From: Merluccius polli
Lineage: Eukaryota; Chordata; Actinopteri; Gadiformes; Merlucciidae
Direction of reading: 5' to 3'
Length of the DNA stretch: 64,000 nucleotides
Assembly (NCBI GenBank): GCA_030340625.1
Contig: JAOPHQ010003128.1
Span: forward strand, 186,001-250,000
Shown: piece after piece, positions 1-10,987 of the stretch
Position numbering within the stretch: the first letter of the stretch is position 1
How the letters are laid out: the number at the start of each line of letters is the position of its first letter
Notes under the pieces: model-generated
Databases searched by the model: none
Seen by the model: the letters and a program-made list of their open reading frames with translations, nothing else
Told to the model about the DNA's origin: nothing
Translations under genes and position numbers: made by a program

Positions 1-1084
1 AACTAAATTGATATCATTACAGATTATTATTATTTGAATGTTTATTTAAGTGTATTGCTCCTCACCAGCACCTCAACATCTATAAATATTACCAGATATA
101 GATCATCTTGAGTTGTAGTACAATGATCGCAAATCATGTATTTCGTCATGTAACATTATAAAAGTATATTTGCAAAACAAGTCACTTGTTTTTTTTAAAT
201 TTTTTATCCCAGTTCAAATTAAGGCAGGTGGCGTAGGTTTGTGTTTACCTCCGAGCAACAAATTACATATACACCATCCATTTCCTCTGGTGCTTTCACC
301 TCTTTCCACAAGGTTTTTTTTCCCACATGATGAGTGTGGGCTGTCTCCTTAGACTCATCTCCATAAATAAATCCATTATGTGTGAGATCTGGGGTTGTAG
401 GGGGTACTTCATATCCCTAACACACTTACTCTCCTCCACGCACATCCGTCATGTTCCAATATGAAAACAGTGGTGACAAACGATGCACCTTCTCTCTCCC
501 AGCGGCCTGTATACGCTGATCTCACCACAGATGGATAGAGACACTGTTGGGGGAACGGGCTGACTGGTGGCCTCACGGTCTTGTTATGATGACATCATCT
601 TGGTACTTTAATTTGAAAATCCAGGTAATAAATACAAAACAAAACATGTAAAGTCAAATGACCCTAGGGTTGGGTAAAGCCGTTTACACTGCAGGATGCA
701 TAATTTGGTAACTCATGATGAACTTTTGAACAAACACGATGATAGTGATATGTAGCCCTGTACAAAAATCATATAAGCTACAGAGCATAACAAATAATTA
801 ACAGTATAATAACATGCTGTGTTAAAAAAGTTAATAAATAAATAGAGGTCATAATAGTAAAATTGGTTAAAATGTGTGCTGGTTAAAAGCATAAATATAA
901 TACATACAGTTTAATAAATAAGACTATTTACAGTTAAAAGATAAATTCATATAAAGGTCTTTAAGTTCATTAAGTCTGTAAAATATCTGTGATCCGGGAT
1001 AAAAAGAGAGGAAGAAGCCGTGTTTATGTGTAACCAAACTGTCACATGTCAATCATTTAATTCCTGTTTTGCCTTTGGTTGTGT
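1..1084. other. non-coding stretch, no feature recognised
   Basis: AT-rich sequence with no open frame showing a recognisable domain, no RNA gene and no clear repeat. The short open frame near 170-352 has no family resemblance and low-complexity composition. I see nothing to annotate. Confidence 0.5.
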
Positions 1085-1303
1085 TAAGATTTCACGAGCC
1101 AATCAGAGTAAAGTCACCGTGTAAGGGGCGGGACTAGTGCCGCAGGTTAGTGTGGGGAGTAAGCACGTGTGGAGAAAGAAACGGACGCTATCGACAGAGA
1201 GCTAAGAGACGAGGCATCGTAGTGTGGGAAGCATTTAAGTTTTATCGTGGAGGTCGACTACTCGTGGTCCTGATATAAACTTCTGTGTGACCTGCAAAAA
1301 GGT
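1085..1303 (+). promoter_or_regulatory. promoter-like block with possible non-coding first exon
   Basis: A CCAAT box in the usual context (GAGCCAATCAGAG, core 1099-1103) lies about 25 bases before a GC box (GGGGCGGG, 1125-1132). A more GC-rich purine stretch follows and ends in a good splice-donor match, AAG|GTGAAT, with GT at 1302-1303. This is the layout of a TATA-less vertebrate promoter with a 5' UTR exon. No coding exon of a host gene was recognised downstream, so the gene it would serve is either outside the window or absent. It could be chance or an old LTR promoter. Confidence 0.35.
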
Positions 1304-3159
1304 GAATATGATGTGTATGCCTGTATTTTGTGCTAACTGTTATAGTGAAAAGAGACTGGATGTGTAACACGGTTAGCGACGTGCTAGCTAGCGGTAGCAT
1401 TCGGTGCTAATGTGCCCGCATATCGTAGCTTTGCATTGTGATACTTCTAAAGCAAAACTAATGCTAATTCGACATGAAATAGTGTTTGATATTGTGGCTC
1501 AATTCGGATATGCTTTAAGGAGACGGACGTTGGAGAGAGAGACGGGTTTCCAGCCGATGGCCCTGCTGTTCTGTGTTTCTTCCTTGTGTCTTCGCTACTG
1601 TGCCATTGACCGCGTGTGTGTTTGGATTGTGACGGCCACCGCCATTGCCATTTTCATCGTGAGACTATCATCCCCCAAATCCCCTTCTACCCCTATAACA
1701 AAACCCTGGATTCGTGAGTACTAATATACACATGCACGTGATTTTATTTTGTGCTCAGCTCTGAGTAAAGCGGCCATTACAGTTTTCAGGCACCACCGCA
1801 CACGAGCTTCAATTAACAGGCCTGCAACGGGTTAACATCTCATTTAACGTGTGTTTAATATGAATGTGTGTGGGCCCACAGGTATATTGAGTTGTTAGTT
1901 GTAAATTTGATAATCCTGTGCATTTTATTTTGTTTATTTATTTTTCCTAAAATACATTTAAATCATTTCAGTTTGTGCAAATAAATACCTGTGAATGAAT
2001 ATTTTGCATTTAAAATACAGTTGTGGTGGTCATTATTAAAATATATCAAACATTATTAAGGGTACACATTCTTACCGTAACATATCAACAAAGTTGTATT
2101 TTCCTACAACGAGCCCAGGCCCAGTCTCATTGTATTAACCACTCTAGATTTAATTTTAACTACATGGGACCTGGGTTACAGATATACAAAGTGATTCATT
2201 ACACTGTCTTCATTTTGTATTTTAAAGTGTTCCGGTTTATTTCGCTGAGCTTGTGGATACAACAGAAAAGACGACAGCATTAATTGAATGACTTTTAATT
2301 ATGTTTGAATTGAACTAAGTAGTTGACAAATCACCACAGTTTCAGTCCTATCTGACTGAGCTAATATGCCTGTCCTTTGAGTACATCATTCATGGTTAAA
2401 ATGACTGCTTCCAGGCATGTGAATAATAGAGAAATATGATCATTTACACCTTTTCGCACAACCTGAATATGCTTTTAATCGCATTTTCTCCCAGCATACT
2501 TGGGCTTGGTTGAGTGCCGGTGTATCTCAGAAGTGTTTCTGTTACGGTTTTAAAATAAGTATGTTCACTAATATGAGTGATCTGAAATAGCATTATGGTT
2601 TAATTCTCTGCTTAGGAGTCGCAGAATAACATGCTTGTTTTTCAAACGGCAGTTACTGAGTTGCCTGTATTCATCTCACCTATTGAAGATTTTCAAAGAA
2701 TACATACATTTTATTCTGTTCTATAAAAAATGAAGCTCATCTAATGGTGGAAGGTTAGTTAATACGCCAATACGCCAACAAATCTCTCTGTTGTTTCCTT
2801 ATTGTTTCCTGTATTTTGCTTGAATGCAATTTCTTTAAAATACTCACAACCTTCTCAAAAGATATAAGTGTAACCACTGATGTACCAAAGATTATTTAAT
2901 TAGATTATTTAGTTAGAATAGGATTTTCTCTGTATAATGTTAATGAAATTGGATCAAATCCTGTAAACACTTAATTTTATCGCATTAGTATCAAATCTGT
3001 CTTTGCAGCGACTCTACATAGCAACACAATTAGGCTACAACAGACTTAAACAGCAAAAAATAATAAATATGTGTACACATTTTTTTACACCAACGTGTAC
3101 TTGCCAATCAAAACATATCCAACCTACAGATGAATTATACCGGACTAATAATAATAATT
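1304..3159. other. non-coding stretch after the promoter-like block
   Basis: AT-rich, with no domain-bearing open frame. If the block at 1085-1303 is a real first exon, this would be first-intron sequence. The open frame at 1404-1724 has no family resemblance and is probably chance. Confidence 0.4.
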
Positions 3160-3720
3160 TAATAATTGATTGGATTTATATAGCGCTTTATTTGGAGGTC
3201 ACTCAAAGCGCTTACATAGTGTGTGTGTGGGGGGGGGAGATATGACACCTCATCCGCTACCAGAGTGTAGCACCCACTTGGGTGATGCACGGCAGCCAGT
3301 ATGCGCCAGAACGCTCACCACACACTGGCACAGCGGAGAGGTGAGGAATGAAACTAACCAATTAGAGACCAGGGGATGATTAGGTGGCCATGTTGGTACA
3401 AGAGCCGGGTTGGGAATTTTGGCCGGGACACCGGGGTTAGCACCCCTACTCTTGCGATGAGTGCCACGGGATCTTTAGTGACCACAGGGAGTCAGGACCT
3501 CGGTTTAACGTCTCATCCGAAAGACGGTGCTCTAGACGGGACGGAGTCCCCGTCTCCATCCCGGGGCATTGGGAATCTTACAGAGGCCAGAGGGATGAGC
3601 ACCCCCTACTGGCCCTCCAACACCACTGCCAGCACCAACTGGTCTCCCATCCAGAGATGGACCAGACCAGCCCCCGCTTAGCTTCCAAAGAAACCAGCAG
3701 TGCAAGGCAGGTAGCCATGG
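3160..3720 (+). repeat. dispersed fish repeat (TATAGCGCTT-type start)
   Basis: Begins with a GATTTATATAGCGCTTTAT-like segment and continues with text I recognise from interspersed repeats across bony fish: a trait-like run around GCACCCACTTGGGTGATGCA, later ACGTCTCATCCGAAAGACGG. No protein is encoded. Family name and orientation are uncertain. It may be a non-autonomous element, as no terminal repeats or target duplication were found. Confidence 0.55.
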
Positions 3721-3740
3721 TGCTGGCTACCTGCTGACTA

Positions 3741-3976
3741 TGTGCTGATTTTCCCCTGCTGGCCTGGTCAGCATTTAATTTGAAAGTAGACTTCCCCTCT
3801 GACGTAATATACGTATACAGAGAGCAAAAGATCCCCACGATAGAACAAGAAAGATAGATGTGCTGATTTTCCCCTGCTGGCCTGGTCAGCATTTAATTTG
3901 AAAGTAGACTTCCCCTCTGACGTAATATATACAGAGAGCAAAAGATCCCCACGATAGAACAAGAAAGATAGAACAA
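3741..3976. repeat. 118-bp tandem duplication
   Basis: Two head-to-tail copies starting TGTGCTGATTTTCCCCTGCT at 3741 and 3859. They are almost identical; the second lacks a few bases in the ATACGTATAC run. The low divergence indicates a recent duplication. A poly-C run follows directly. Confidence 0.9.
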
Positions 3977-3979
3977 CCG

Positions 3980-4004
3980 CCCCCCCCCCCCCCCCCCCCC
4001 CCCC
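3980..4004. repeat. poly-C homopolymer
   Basis: About 25 consecutive C residues. Length is likely to vary between alleles and to be unreliable in assembly. Confidence 0.9.
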
Positions 4005-5810
4005 ATCTCAAATGAACAGAGTGTGATGCTGCTCCTCCCGACACCGAGTCCCTTCCAGCTGGGAAGCCCCCACTTTGTGCTGCTGCTTCCCCTCTGCGCG
4101 GCGCACTACGTTAATAGCTTGTATCTTGCTGCCACTGTTTTGGCTGCTTTATCATTCAGTAAGTAACATATTTCTTGGAGCGAAGCAACATCATTTACAT
4201 GTTTTTTTTTTACATTGTTCTATGCCCTGGAGTCACAACAGCAAAGTATATGTAATGTCTTCCACAAGAAGGTTATGTCTTCCAAATGGATTTCAATTTC
4301 AATGACATTCATTTGCCTGATGATGTGTTGTTGATGTATGGGACGACGGTTCTACAATGTGTGCCCAACTGTACTTGCATGGATGCCATTTCATTTAACA
4401 AACAACATACATGAGATTGTGTCTTCTGTCCCCTACTGTGGCTGATGCCATTTGCTTGCGCTACCTATAATCAATATGAATTACAACCTTAATTTCCCAC
4501 AAAGCCTTCTGTTGTTGTTCATTGCGTCCAGTGTTATATTCTACAATTGCTCGCTGCCTTCTCCGAACTGGTGGTAATGTCAAGGTGTATACTGACCACA
4601 ACGAAAATCAATGTGTATTTCATCAGGTACGAAACTATTATATCGTATATGGTTTCCTGTATATCGTATATGGTCAAACGTGTGTTTATTAAGGGTTAGG
4701 CCTGCACTGCACACCTCAAAACCTCTAGGGAAAAATTACCCCCTGAGCAAAATGCATCTTAATATTACTGTTAATGTTTAATTAGAACAAAGCACATGTT
4801 CCACCATGGTTAATTAATTCCTAATATGAGACTGAGTTTGCCGAGAGCTTATATAACTATTCTGTTTATTTATGTGTAATTCCATAAATGTATTAAAGGT
4901 ATTTATACCATGGTCTGGGTGAATACTCGATTCTGATTGGCTGGCGGGTGTAGGTTAAAAACTGTTAATGTACACCTAGGAAAGACGTTCGGGTCAAATT
5001 GCCTGATTACAGTTAGATTACTGCGCTGGCTCAAACGCTAGATGGTAACCATGGCAACGGAGAGGGAATACTCGATTCTGATTGGCTGCAGGGTGGCCAT
5101 TAATCCCTGCCAGAGCTATAGAGAAAACAGAGTTGCGACACGCTTTGATGTCGCCGCTAGGGCTGTCATGTGGTTCATGTAAGCCTCAATAGTTCCAAAC
5201 AAACCGCAAGCTGCCATAGCGGTCATTGTCTTGTCATGGTAAATATCAAAATAAAACACGTTTTTTAACCGTTTTTGCGCTAGAATAATAGCTTTTGTGC
5301 TTGAATAATAATAATAATAAACCTTTGGAGGGAAACGTTCGTGTTAGCTTGGCTAGGTTACTTACATGAGTGATGCTAACTTTACAAGGTTGGTTGTTCT
5401 GTATTTGCACTTAGATAAACAAGTTACCATTATCATTTAATTTTTACTATTATTGGACTATTATTGCACTCTTAGCACTTACCTGTTTTGTGAAATGTCA
5501 GCTTTTCCAAAGTACGTTTTATCTTTATTACCAAGTTTAGTTATTTTAAAAGGACATGTAGGAGACTAAAGGACATTTAGTTATTTTTGTAGGACATGGA
5601 TCAGAACCATGGAGATTTTAAGATGGAGCCATGTATCAGATCTATCAAACAACCAGTAATTATGCTTGAATATGATCAGTCAAAATCTAACTCTACAAGC
5701 AACTATTCACACTTGCAATTTATGTTAGAGCTGATGGACTTGAATACGTATGACTGGTACAAAAGTTGTTAAATAAACAAGATTTTTATTAAAGAATTAT
5801 TGAAACAAGA

Positions 5811-5811
<1 letters not shown>
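4005..5811. other. non-coding stretch with short repeat fragments
   Basis: No gene recognised. AT-rich, with a short repeat fragment at 4905-4989 annotated separately. A sentence-length partial match to the same fragment recurs near 5070 (AATACTCGATTCTGATTGGC). Confidence 0.5.
4905..4989 (+). repeat. fragment of the ACCATGGTCTGGGTGAAT repeat family
   Basis: Matches 58100-58175 closely. Both share ACCATGGTCTGGGTGAAT, CTGATTGGCTGG, GGGTGTAGGTTAA and TGTACACCTAGGAAAGACG. The copy near 58 kb adjoins a long palindrome; here only one arm's flank remains. Confidence 0.8.

Positions 5812-5852
<41 letters not shown>
5812..5852. repeat. (TG)n microsatellite
   Basis: About 20 uninterrupted TG units. 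Confidence 0.95.
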
Positions 5853-5856
<4 letters not shown>

Positions 5857-5935
5857 AAAAATAGGAGTAAAAAATAATATACACAACATACAACAAAAGT
5901 TTATTTCAATTTTCAATCGGGACCAGAAAAAAGGG

Positions 5936-6295
5936 GTGATTCGGTGGGGCAATGAGACCATCAAAAAGGCAATTCAAATTCGATTTACAGCAGGCACAAC
6001 AGGATACAAAACCCTGCAAAACATGAAGATCCCTCTGCCAGACATCCGCACTGTCCAAAGAAGAATGCAGCATGTAAAACTGAAGCCAGGAGTGTTGGGA
6101 GAGGTTTTTGACATGCTGAAGCTAAAGGCTGGTAGCATAAGCCAAATGGAGAGGTGTGCTAACCTTGGATGAGATGGCCATCACCCTAAGCGTAGAGCTG
6201 CATATGGGGACAGGAAAGCTGTTTGGCAACGTTACACTGCCTGGCCACAATGGCAGAGCAACTCACACTTGTGTCTTCATGCTGGCTGGAGTAAT
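5936..6295 (+). pseudogene. P-element/THAP9-like transposase, upstream fragment
   Basis: The translation from 5936 contains a motif string typical of the P-element transposase family (THAP9 in vertebrates): an IQIRFTAGTTGYKTL segment, then LPDIRTVQRRMQHVKLKPG and a GEVFDMLKLK helix. The frame is lost near 6170 and resumes one frame over with DEMAIT and NVTLPGHNGRATHTCVFML, which fits the start of the catalytic RNase H-like domain (first Asp in DEM). The frameshift marks a pseudogene. No THAP zinc finger was found upstream. The remaining parts lie at 6776-6828 and 12816-13400, beyond a retrotransposon. Family assignment rests on remembered motif similarity. Confidence 0.75.
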
Positions 6296-6775
6296 TATAG
6301 TAGTTATTATTATTATTATTATTATTAAATCATAAATTCCAAATACTCACAATCCCTATGGACCCCATCGCAGTCACTGAGTTGTTGATGGTTGGAATGA
6401 GGCTGAATTTACCCGCCTGCAAGGATTTACCCGCCTACCTGAAACATGGTTAGTTAGTTGCTATATGTTTATCATAGTTAGGTCAGTGAAGCAGGACATC
6501 GGTGTCTGACAGGGACAATGGCTGAGGAATGGCTGCCACAGCAGAAAGTACAGGAGTAGTAGAAACAAAACAAAAAATAGATGGCATTAAAATACGAGAA
6601 AATAATTAAAAACTGCATACAATAAATACAGAAAACATATCTATGTACAGTATTATGAATAGTAGCAATGTTAATGTAAATCCCAAAAATAAAGGTAAAC
6701 ATTACAGACAGTTGAAGTAGACATTATCGACCATACACTATTGACACTATACATTATTATACATTATTAACAACA
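6296..6775. other. gap between transposase fragments (intron or insertion)
   Basis: About 480 bp without coding similarity, with a TTA microsatellite near 6305-6327. The coding text resumes at 6776 right after an ACAACAAG that could be a splice acceptor, and a GTAATT near 6290 could be a donor. An intron in the transposase gene is therefore possible, but a later insertion fits equally well. Confidence 0.4.
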
Positions 6776-6828
6776 AGGTGGAAGCGAGTTGTGGCATACC
6801 ACTACAGCAGTAATTCCACCAATGGTGC
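6776..6828 (+). pseudogene. P-element/THAP9-like transposase, short middle fragment
   Basis: Encodes RWKRVVAYHYSSNSTNGA, which joins in phase to VYQPIIIAIVEAA in the fragment starting at 12816. The codons on either side are separated only by the LTR retrotransposon at 6829-12815 and its 5-bp duplication GGTGC. This shows that the retrotransposon landed inside the transposase coding sequence. Confidence 0.8.
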
Positions 6829-7412
6829 TGTTACGGCTCCAGGATGTTAGCTTGCTACGTCTAGGGGGGGGAAAGTAGGGGAACCATAACATATGCTGCT
6901 GTTAGACTGACTGGGAGGACAAGAAAGCAGGGCACAACAGCAAGCTAGGTACATAAGTGTATTTATTTTGTGAGTGTTTCGCCCAGGGGAATAGGGAACT
7001 ATAAGCGGAGCCAAATCAAAGAAAACAAGATAAAGTGACAACTAACTAGTGCACACATACAACCTAACTAATACATACAGAGGGTGGCCCCGCTCCTAAC
7101 CTGATGTGATAACAAAGTAAATCTACGTGATGGTAGTGTAAACCCAAGGGTATCTTGCCTATTCCCCTAAACCCCTACGGCATCTCAAAACACAAGGCAA
7201 CAGCCATGGCACAACCAAACACACAGGCAGACAATGGCATCTTACAATGGTGACAAAACAGGTGCAAGTTATCAAGGCCAGATGACACTGATTGGCCAAC
7301 AGACAGCTCCCAGATTGGACAGGGGGTTGGACGATGGTGGAGGAACAGCCAATGGTGTGAGACCTACAGAGAACGAGAGGGGAGACACAGGAAAACAACC
7401 ACACTCGTAACA
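6829..7412 (-). repeat. 3' LTR of the Gmr1-like element
   Basis: 584 bp, starting TGTTACGGCTCCAGG and ending CTCGTAACA on the plus strand. Compared with the other LTR it carries 21 extra bases near 6936 and 6 extra near 6972. Otherwise only scattered substitutions are seen. Confidence 0.95.
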
Positions 7413-7424
7413 CCCCCACCCATA
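7413..7424 (-). promoter_or_regulatory. polypurine tract of the Gmr1-like element
   Basis: Minus strand ATGGGTGGGGG directly before the 3' LTR start TGTTACGAG, about 10-20 bases after the pol stop codon at 7435. Position and composition fit the plus-strand priming site. Confidence 0.65.
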
Positions 7425-7434
7425 AGAGCAAACA

Positions 7435-8901
7435 TCACACACGAGAAAGGGCATCCGCACACATATTCTCGGAGCCCTTCTTGTGACGAATCTCCAGGTT
7501 GTACCCCTGCACAATCAGCGCCCACCGCATGAGGCGCTGGTTCTGGTTATACATCCGGTGGAGAAATACCAGGGGATTGTGATCCGTGTAGACCACAATT
7601 GGCCTAGAACTCGATCCCAAATAAACCTCAAAGAACTGGAGCGCAAACAACAAAGCCAGAGCTTCCTGTTCGATAGTAGAGTACCGTGTCTGGCACTCAT
7701 TGAACTTCCGTGAGAAGTAGCAGACCGGATGGTCCAGACCGTTGGAATCCTCCTGGATAAGAACGGCACCGGCACCTACATTACATGCGTCTACCCCCAT
7801 CTTGAATGGCTTCTCAAAGTCAGGAGCCACCAGAACAGGGGTACTACATAGCAGAGCCTTAACAGAAACAAAAGCGTGTTGGCAATCTGGAGACCACGCA
7901 AACGGGACCAAGGGGCTCAACAGACTAGTCAGCGGGGCGACAACAGAGGAAAAATTCCTACAGAAACCACGATAGTACCCAGCCATACCCAAGAAGCGGC
8001 GCAGCTCACGCCGGGTGGTGGGCACTGGGAAGGCAGTGATAGCAACCACCTTAGCCTCCACGGGGCGCACTTCACCACCCCCAACTTGTTTACCAAGGTA
8101 AGTAACGGTAGCCCTACCAAACTCACATTTTGCCAAATTCAGCGTCAAGGAAGCCCTCGCCAAACGCTGGAACACTGTCGTCAAGGTATTTACATGAGCA
8201 GCCCAATCAGACGAATACACAACCACATCATCAAGGTATGCAGCACAGTGTGGGACGTCAGCTAAAACAATGTTCACCAAGCGCTGGAAGGTGGCAGGTG
8301 CATTCCGCATCCCAAACGCCATCACCGAGTACTGCTGAAACTTGTCTGGAGTGACAAATGCGGAGATCTCCGAAGTACGAGCAGTAAGTGGGACTTGCCA
8401 ATATCCCTTTAACAGATCCAGCTTTGTCACGTACCGGGCAGACCCAATGGTGTCCACACAATCATCAATACGCGGCAACGGGTACGAGTCAGGAATAGTG
8501 ACTGCGTTCACCTTCCTATAATCCGTACAGAAACGGAACGTGCCATCCGGCTTGGGTACCAGGAGGCATGGCGAACTCCAAGGGCTAGAGCTCGAAGATG
8601 CCAGATTATTCTCTACTAAATAAGACACCTCCTGCGACATGATCAACCTTTTCGTAGCATTAACGCGGTATGGGTGCTGCCTGATAGGTGCTGCACCTCC
8701 TACATCTATATCATGTTTCAAAACGGTGGTCAGAGAAGGAACATCACCGAACAGAGAAGGGAACCCACGTATTAGGGCTACCATGTCAGCCCTACGTTCC
8801 TCATCCAGATAGGCCAGATGCGAGTCAAGAGATAACAGCATCTGAGCGTTCAACAACCGATTGTTGAGGAGCAATCCGCAACTCCAATCCATCCTCGTCA
8901 C
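7435..8901 (-). CDS. Gmr1-like pol: reverse transcriptase and RNase H
   Basis: 488 codons encoding the last part of the polyprotein, which copies the element RNA to DNA in cytoplasmic particles. Visible in order: an RT N-terminus with a HDIDVGGAAPIRQHPYRVN segment; VPKPDGTFRFCTDYRKVNA; LDLLKGYWQVPL (first catalytic Asp); FGMRNAPATFQ; the YLDDVVVYS active site (about residue 220); FLGMAGYYRGFCRNF; then RNase H with MGVDACNVGAGAVL, IEQEALALL and YTDHNPLVFL; ending HKKGSENMCADALSRV. Core and RNase H have no stop or frameshift, so the region looks functional. It is the last pol domain, with no integrase after it. The frame changes relative to the upstream integrase C-terminus near 8860, so the annotated Met is probably not the true start. 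Confidence 0.95.
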   Translation of the reverse strand: MTRMDWSCGLLLNNRLLNAQMLLSLDSHLAYLDEERRADMVALIRGFPSLFGDVPSLTTVLKHDIDVGGAAPIRQHPYRVNATKRLIMSQEVSYLVENNLASSSSSPWSSPCLLVPKPDGTFRFCTDYRKVNAVTIPDSYPLPRIDDCVDTIGSARYVTKLDLLKGYWQVPLTARTSEISAFVTPDKFQQYSVMAFGMRNAPATFQRLVNIVLADVPHCAAYLDDVVVYSSDWAAHVNTLTTVFQRLARASLTLNLAKCEFGRATVTYLGKQVGGGEVRPVEAKVVAITAFPVPTTRRELRRFLGMAGYYRGFCRNFSSVVAPLTSLLSPLVPFAWSPDCQHAFVSVKALLCSTPVLVAPDFEKPFKMGVDACNVGAGAVLIQEDSNGLDHPVCYFSRKFNECQTRYSTIEQEALALLFALQFFEVYLGSSSRPIVVYTDHNPLVFLHRMYNQNQRLMRWALIVQGYNLEIRHKKGSENMCADALSRV

Positions 8902-9568
8902 CCTCAGTAACCTGGTAGGAGCCTGAAACCAACACAGCTGGAATGGCAGACTTGACTGTGGGACCCGTAGACCCTTCTACGGAGTCCTCGTGGGGAGTAA
9001 CTTTTGCATGATACAACTTAAGCATGTTGACATGGCAAACTCTTGACTTGCGCCTCCGATCTGGGGTCTGTATAACATAATCCGTGTCACTCAACTTCCA
9101 TCCCACACAATAAGGACCGGAGAAATGGGCAGAGATAGAGGATCCGGGAATGGGCAGCAGAACTAGAACCTGGTCACCCGTCTGCAGTGAACGTGGGACA
9201 GCCTTCTTATCAAAGTGACGCTTCATCCGCTTCTGTGAGGCGGACAGAGCTTCCCTAGCGAGGGCACAGGCACTGTGCAACCGTTCACGGAACCGGCTCA
9301 CATAAGTTAACACATTTTGAGAAGAAGCACTACCCGAGACAAGCTGGTCTTTCAGAACTCTGAGAGGGCCGCGTACCGTATGTCCAAAAACAAGGTCAGC
9401 CGGACTAAACCCTAAGGACTCCTGAACGATCTCACGAACCGCAAACAAGGCAAAAGGAACACCCTCATCCCAGTCCCTCCCGGTCTCGAGACAGTACTTT
9501 TCGCAGTATGGATTTAAGCGTTTGGTGCCAACGTTCGAGGGCACCTTGAGACTCAGGGTGGTAGGCAC
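8825..9568 (-). CDS. Gmr1-like pol: integrase C-terminal part
   Basis: Carries the end of the integrase and its linker to RT. Visible are LGFSPADLVFGHTVRGPL, a basic helical stretch ending MKRHFDKKAVPR, GDQVLVLLPIPG, and a GPY/F-like module (FSGPYCVGWKLSDTDYVIQTP) followed by CHVNMLKLYH. The GPY/F module is typical of gypsy integrases and helps bind DNA. The reading frame differs from that of the upstream integrase core, so a frameshift occurred near 9500. The 3' end overlaps the RT frame by about 75 bases. The initiator Met shown is a by-product of the broken frame. Confidence 0.85.
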   Translation of the reverse strand: MPTTLSLKVPSNVGTKRLNPYCEKYCLETGRDWDEGVPFALFAVREIVQESLGFSPADLVFGHTVRGPLRVLKDQLVSGSASSQNVLTYVSRFRERLHSACALAREALSASQKRMKRHFDKKAVPRSLQTGDQVLVLLPIPGSSISAHFSGPYCVGWKLSDTDYVIQTPDRRRKSRVCHVNMLKLYHAKVTPHEDSVEGSTGPTVKSAIPAVLVSGSYQVTEGDEDGLELRIAPQQSVVERSDAVIS

Positions 9569-10967
9569 TGGAAACTCTATGTGTGATAGACAAAGATGTC
9601 AATACCTGCTCAAAAAGGTTAGAAAGGAAATTAGTTCCTTGATCCGTTTGCACAACTTTCGGGAGACCAAACGTCGAGAAAAATTTAACCAAAGCCTTGA
9701 CTACTGCCTGAGCAGTGATTTTCCGAAGGGGAATAGCCTCAGGATAACGTGTAGCAACACACATTATCGTCAATAAAAACTGGTTACCAGTCCTAGACTT
9801 AGGCAATGGGCCAACACAATCAACTAACACATGCTCAAAAGGCTCACCTAACGCAGGTATTGGACAGAGAGGAGCGGGTGGAATAACCTGGTTTGGTTTT
9901 CCTGTGACCTGACAGGTGTGACAAGTACGGCAGAATGCAGCTACATCACTTTTCAGACCAGGCCAAAAGAAGTGCCTTAGAATCCTGTCGTAGGTTTTTG
10001 TGATGCCTAAATGACCAGACCATACGTGACTATGAGCAAGTGATAGAATATCCTGTCGATATGCAACAGGTACTACAATCTGATAGATCACACTCCAGTC
10101 ACGTTCTGAATCAAGAGATGAAGTCCACTTACGCATGAGAAGAGCATCATCTAGGAAGTAACCCACCCTACCGCCGACACCACCACCCGGAGTAACAGCC
10201 TTCACATAACACTGCTCCAGTGTAGAATCTATCTTTTGCATAGCAACCAGCTTATCACGAGTTATCGGTAGAGGCAATGGGTCGAGACTAAGGCCAGCAC
10301 ACTCAACGGCACTGCTCTTGTCAGGCTGTGGAGGGGGCACCGGGGTAGAACCAGTAACCTCATTTGTGTCCCCTACTGGGACAAGAAAGGAGTCAGACAG
10401 GTCAACCACATTACTCAATGGTCGGGACTGCGCCCGTGTAACAGCAGCCACTGGAAAAATCCCAGGGAACCTCTCGGCTAACTCATCCTCAGCGTTAGCT
10501 TCGGGACAGTCCAATACCTCTAACATAGGCAGCACTCTGCCTCCAGCAATATCATTGCCCATGATAAACTGAACGCCTCTTACCGGCAGGTTATGACGTA
10601 CCCCGACTTTGAAAATTCCACTGACTAAATCACATTTTAAATGTACCAGGTGCAAGGGGACTGGCACAAACCCCATCTCTATGCCCTGAACCAAAACACT
10701 GGAACCACAGAATGAATCACCTGACAATGGCAATACATCAGAGAGGATAAACGACTGGGCCGCCCCAGTGTCCCGGAGAATCTGAACCTTTTGCTGGTCC
10801 TTTGGATCACCGGTCAGTGACACGAGACCACTCAAAATGAATGGTTTGTAGCTGGGGTCAGGAAGGTCAGAAATGCACACATTTGGCATAACTGCCACAG
10901 AGCGAGAAACTGTACTTATCAATCCAACCCCCTTTTGGTGTTGAACGGGCGTTGGATGATTTGCCAT
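9465..10967 (-). CDS. Gmr1-like pol: protease and integrase core
   Basis: About 500 codons. Near residues 60-80 lies the aspartic protease signature (LRDTGAAQSFIL), which cleaves the polyprotein. Near residues 310-345 the integrase HHCC zinc finger appears as H-x3-H-GHLGITKTYDRI...CRTCHTC. The catalytic core follows, with Asp in VDCVGPLPKS, Asp in VQTDQGTNF and Glu in YHPESQGALERWHQ, so the D,D,E triad is complete. Protease is followed directly by integrase with no RT between them, which defines the Gmr1-like order. The frame just upstream of the Met encodes a CCHC zinc knuckle, so gag and pol were probably one frame and the Met is not a true start. Confidence 0.93.
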   Translation of the reverse strand: MANHPTPVQHQKGVGLISTVSRSVAVMPNVCISDLPDPSYKPFILSGLVSLTGDPKDQQKVQILRDTGAAQSFILSDVLPLSGDSFCGSSVLVQGIEMGFVPVPLHLVHLKCDLVSGIFKVGVRHNLPVRGVQFIMGNDIAGGRVLPMLEVLDCPEANAEDELAERFPGIFPVAAVTRAQSRPLSNVVDLSDSFLVPVGDTNEVTGSTPVPPPQPDKSSAVECAGLSLDPLPLPITRDKLVAMQKIDSTLEQCYVKAVTPGGGVGGRVGYFLDDALLMRKWTSSLDSERDWSVIYQIVVPVAYRQDILSLAHSHVWSGHLGITKTYDRILRHFFWPGLKSDVAAFCRTCHTCQVTGKPNQVIPPAPLCPIPALGEPFEHVLVDCVGPLPKSRTGNQFLLTIMCVATRYPEAIPLRKITAQAVVKALVKFFSTFGLPKVVQTDQGTNFLSNLFEQVLTSLSITHRVSSAYHPESQGALERWHQTLKSILRKVLSRDREGLG

Positions 10968-10987
10968 ACGAAGCTGACAGTCAGCAA

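Noticed and set aside
1404..1724. 106-codon open frame downstream of the promoter-like block
   Set aside because: No similarity to a known family, and it lies after the donor site where an intron would be. It is kept only as a remote possibility.
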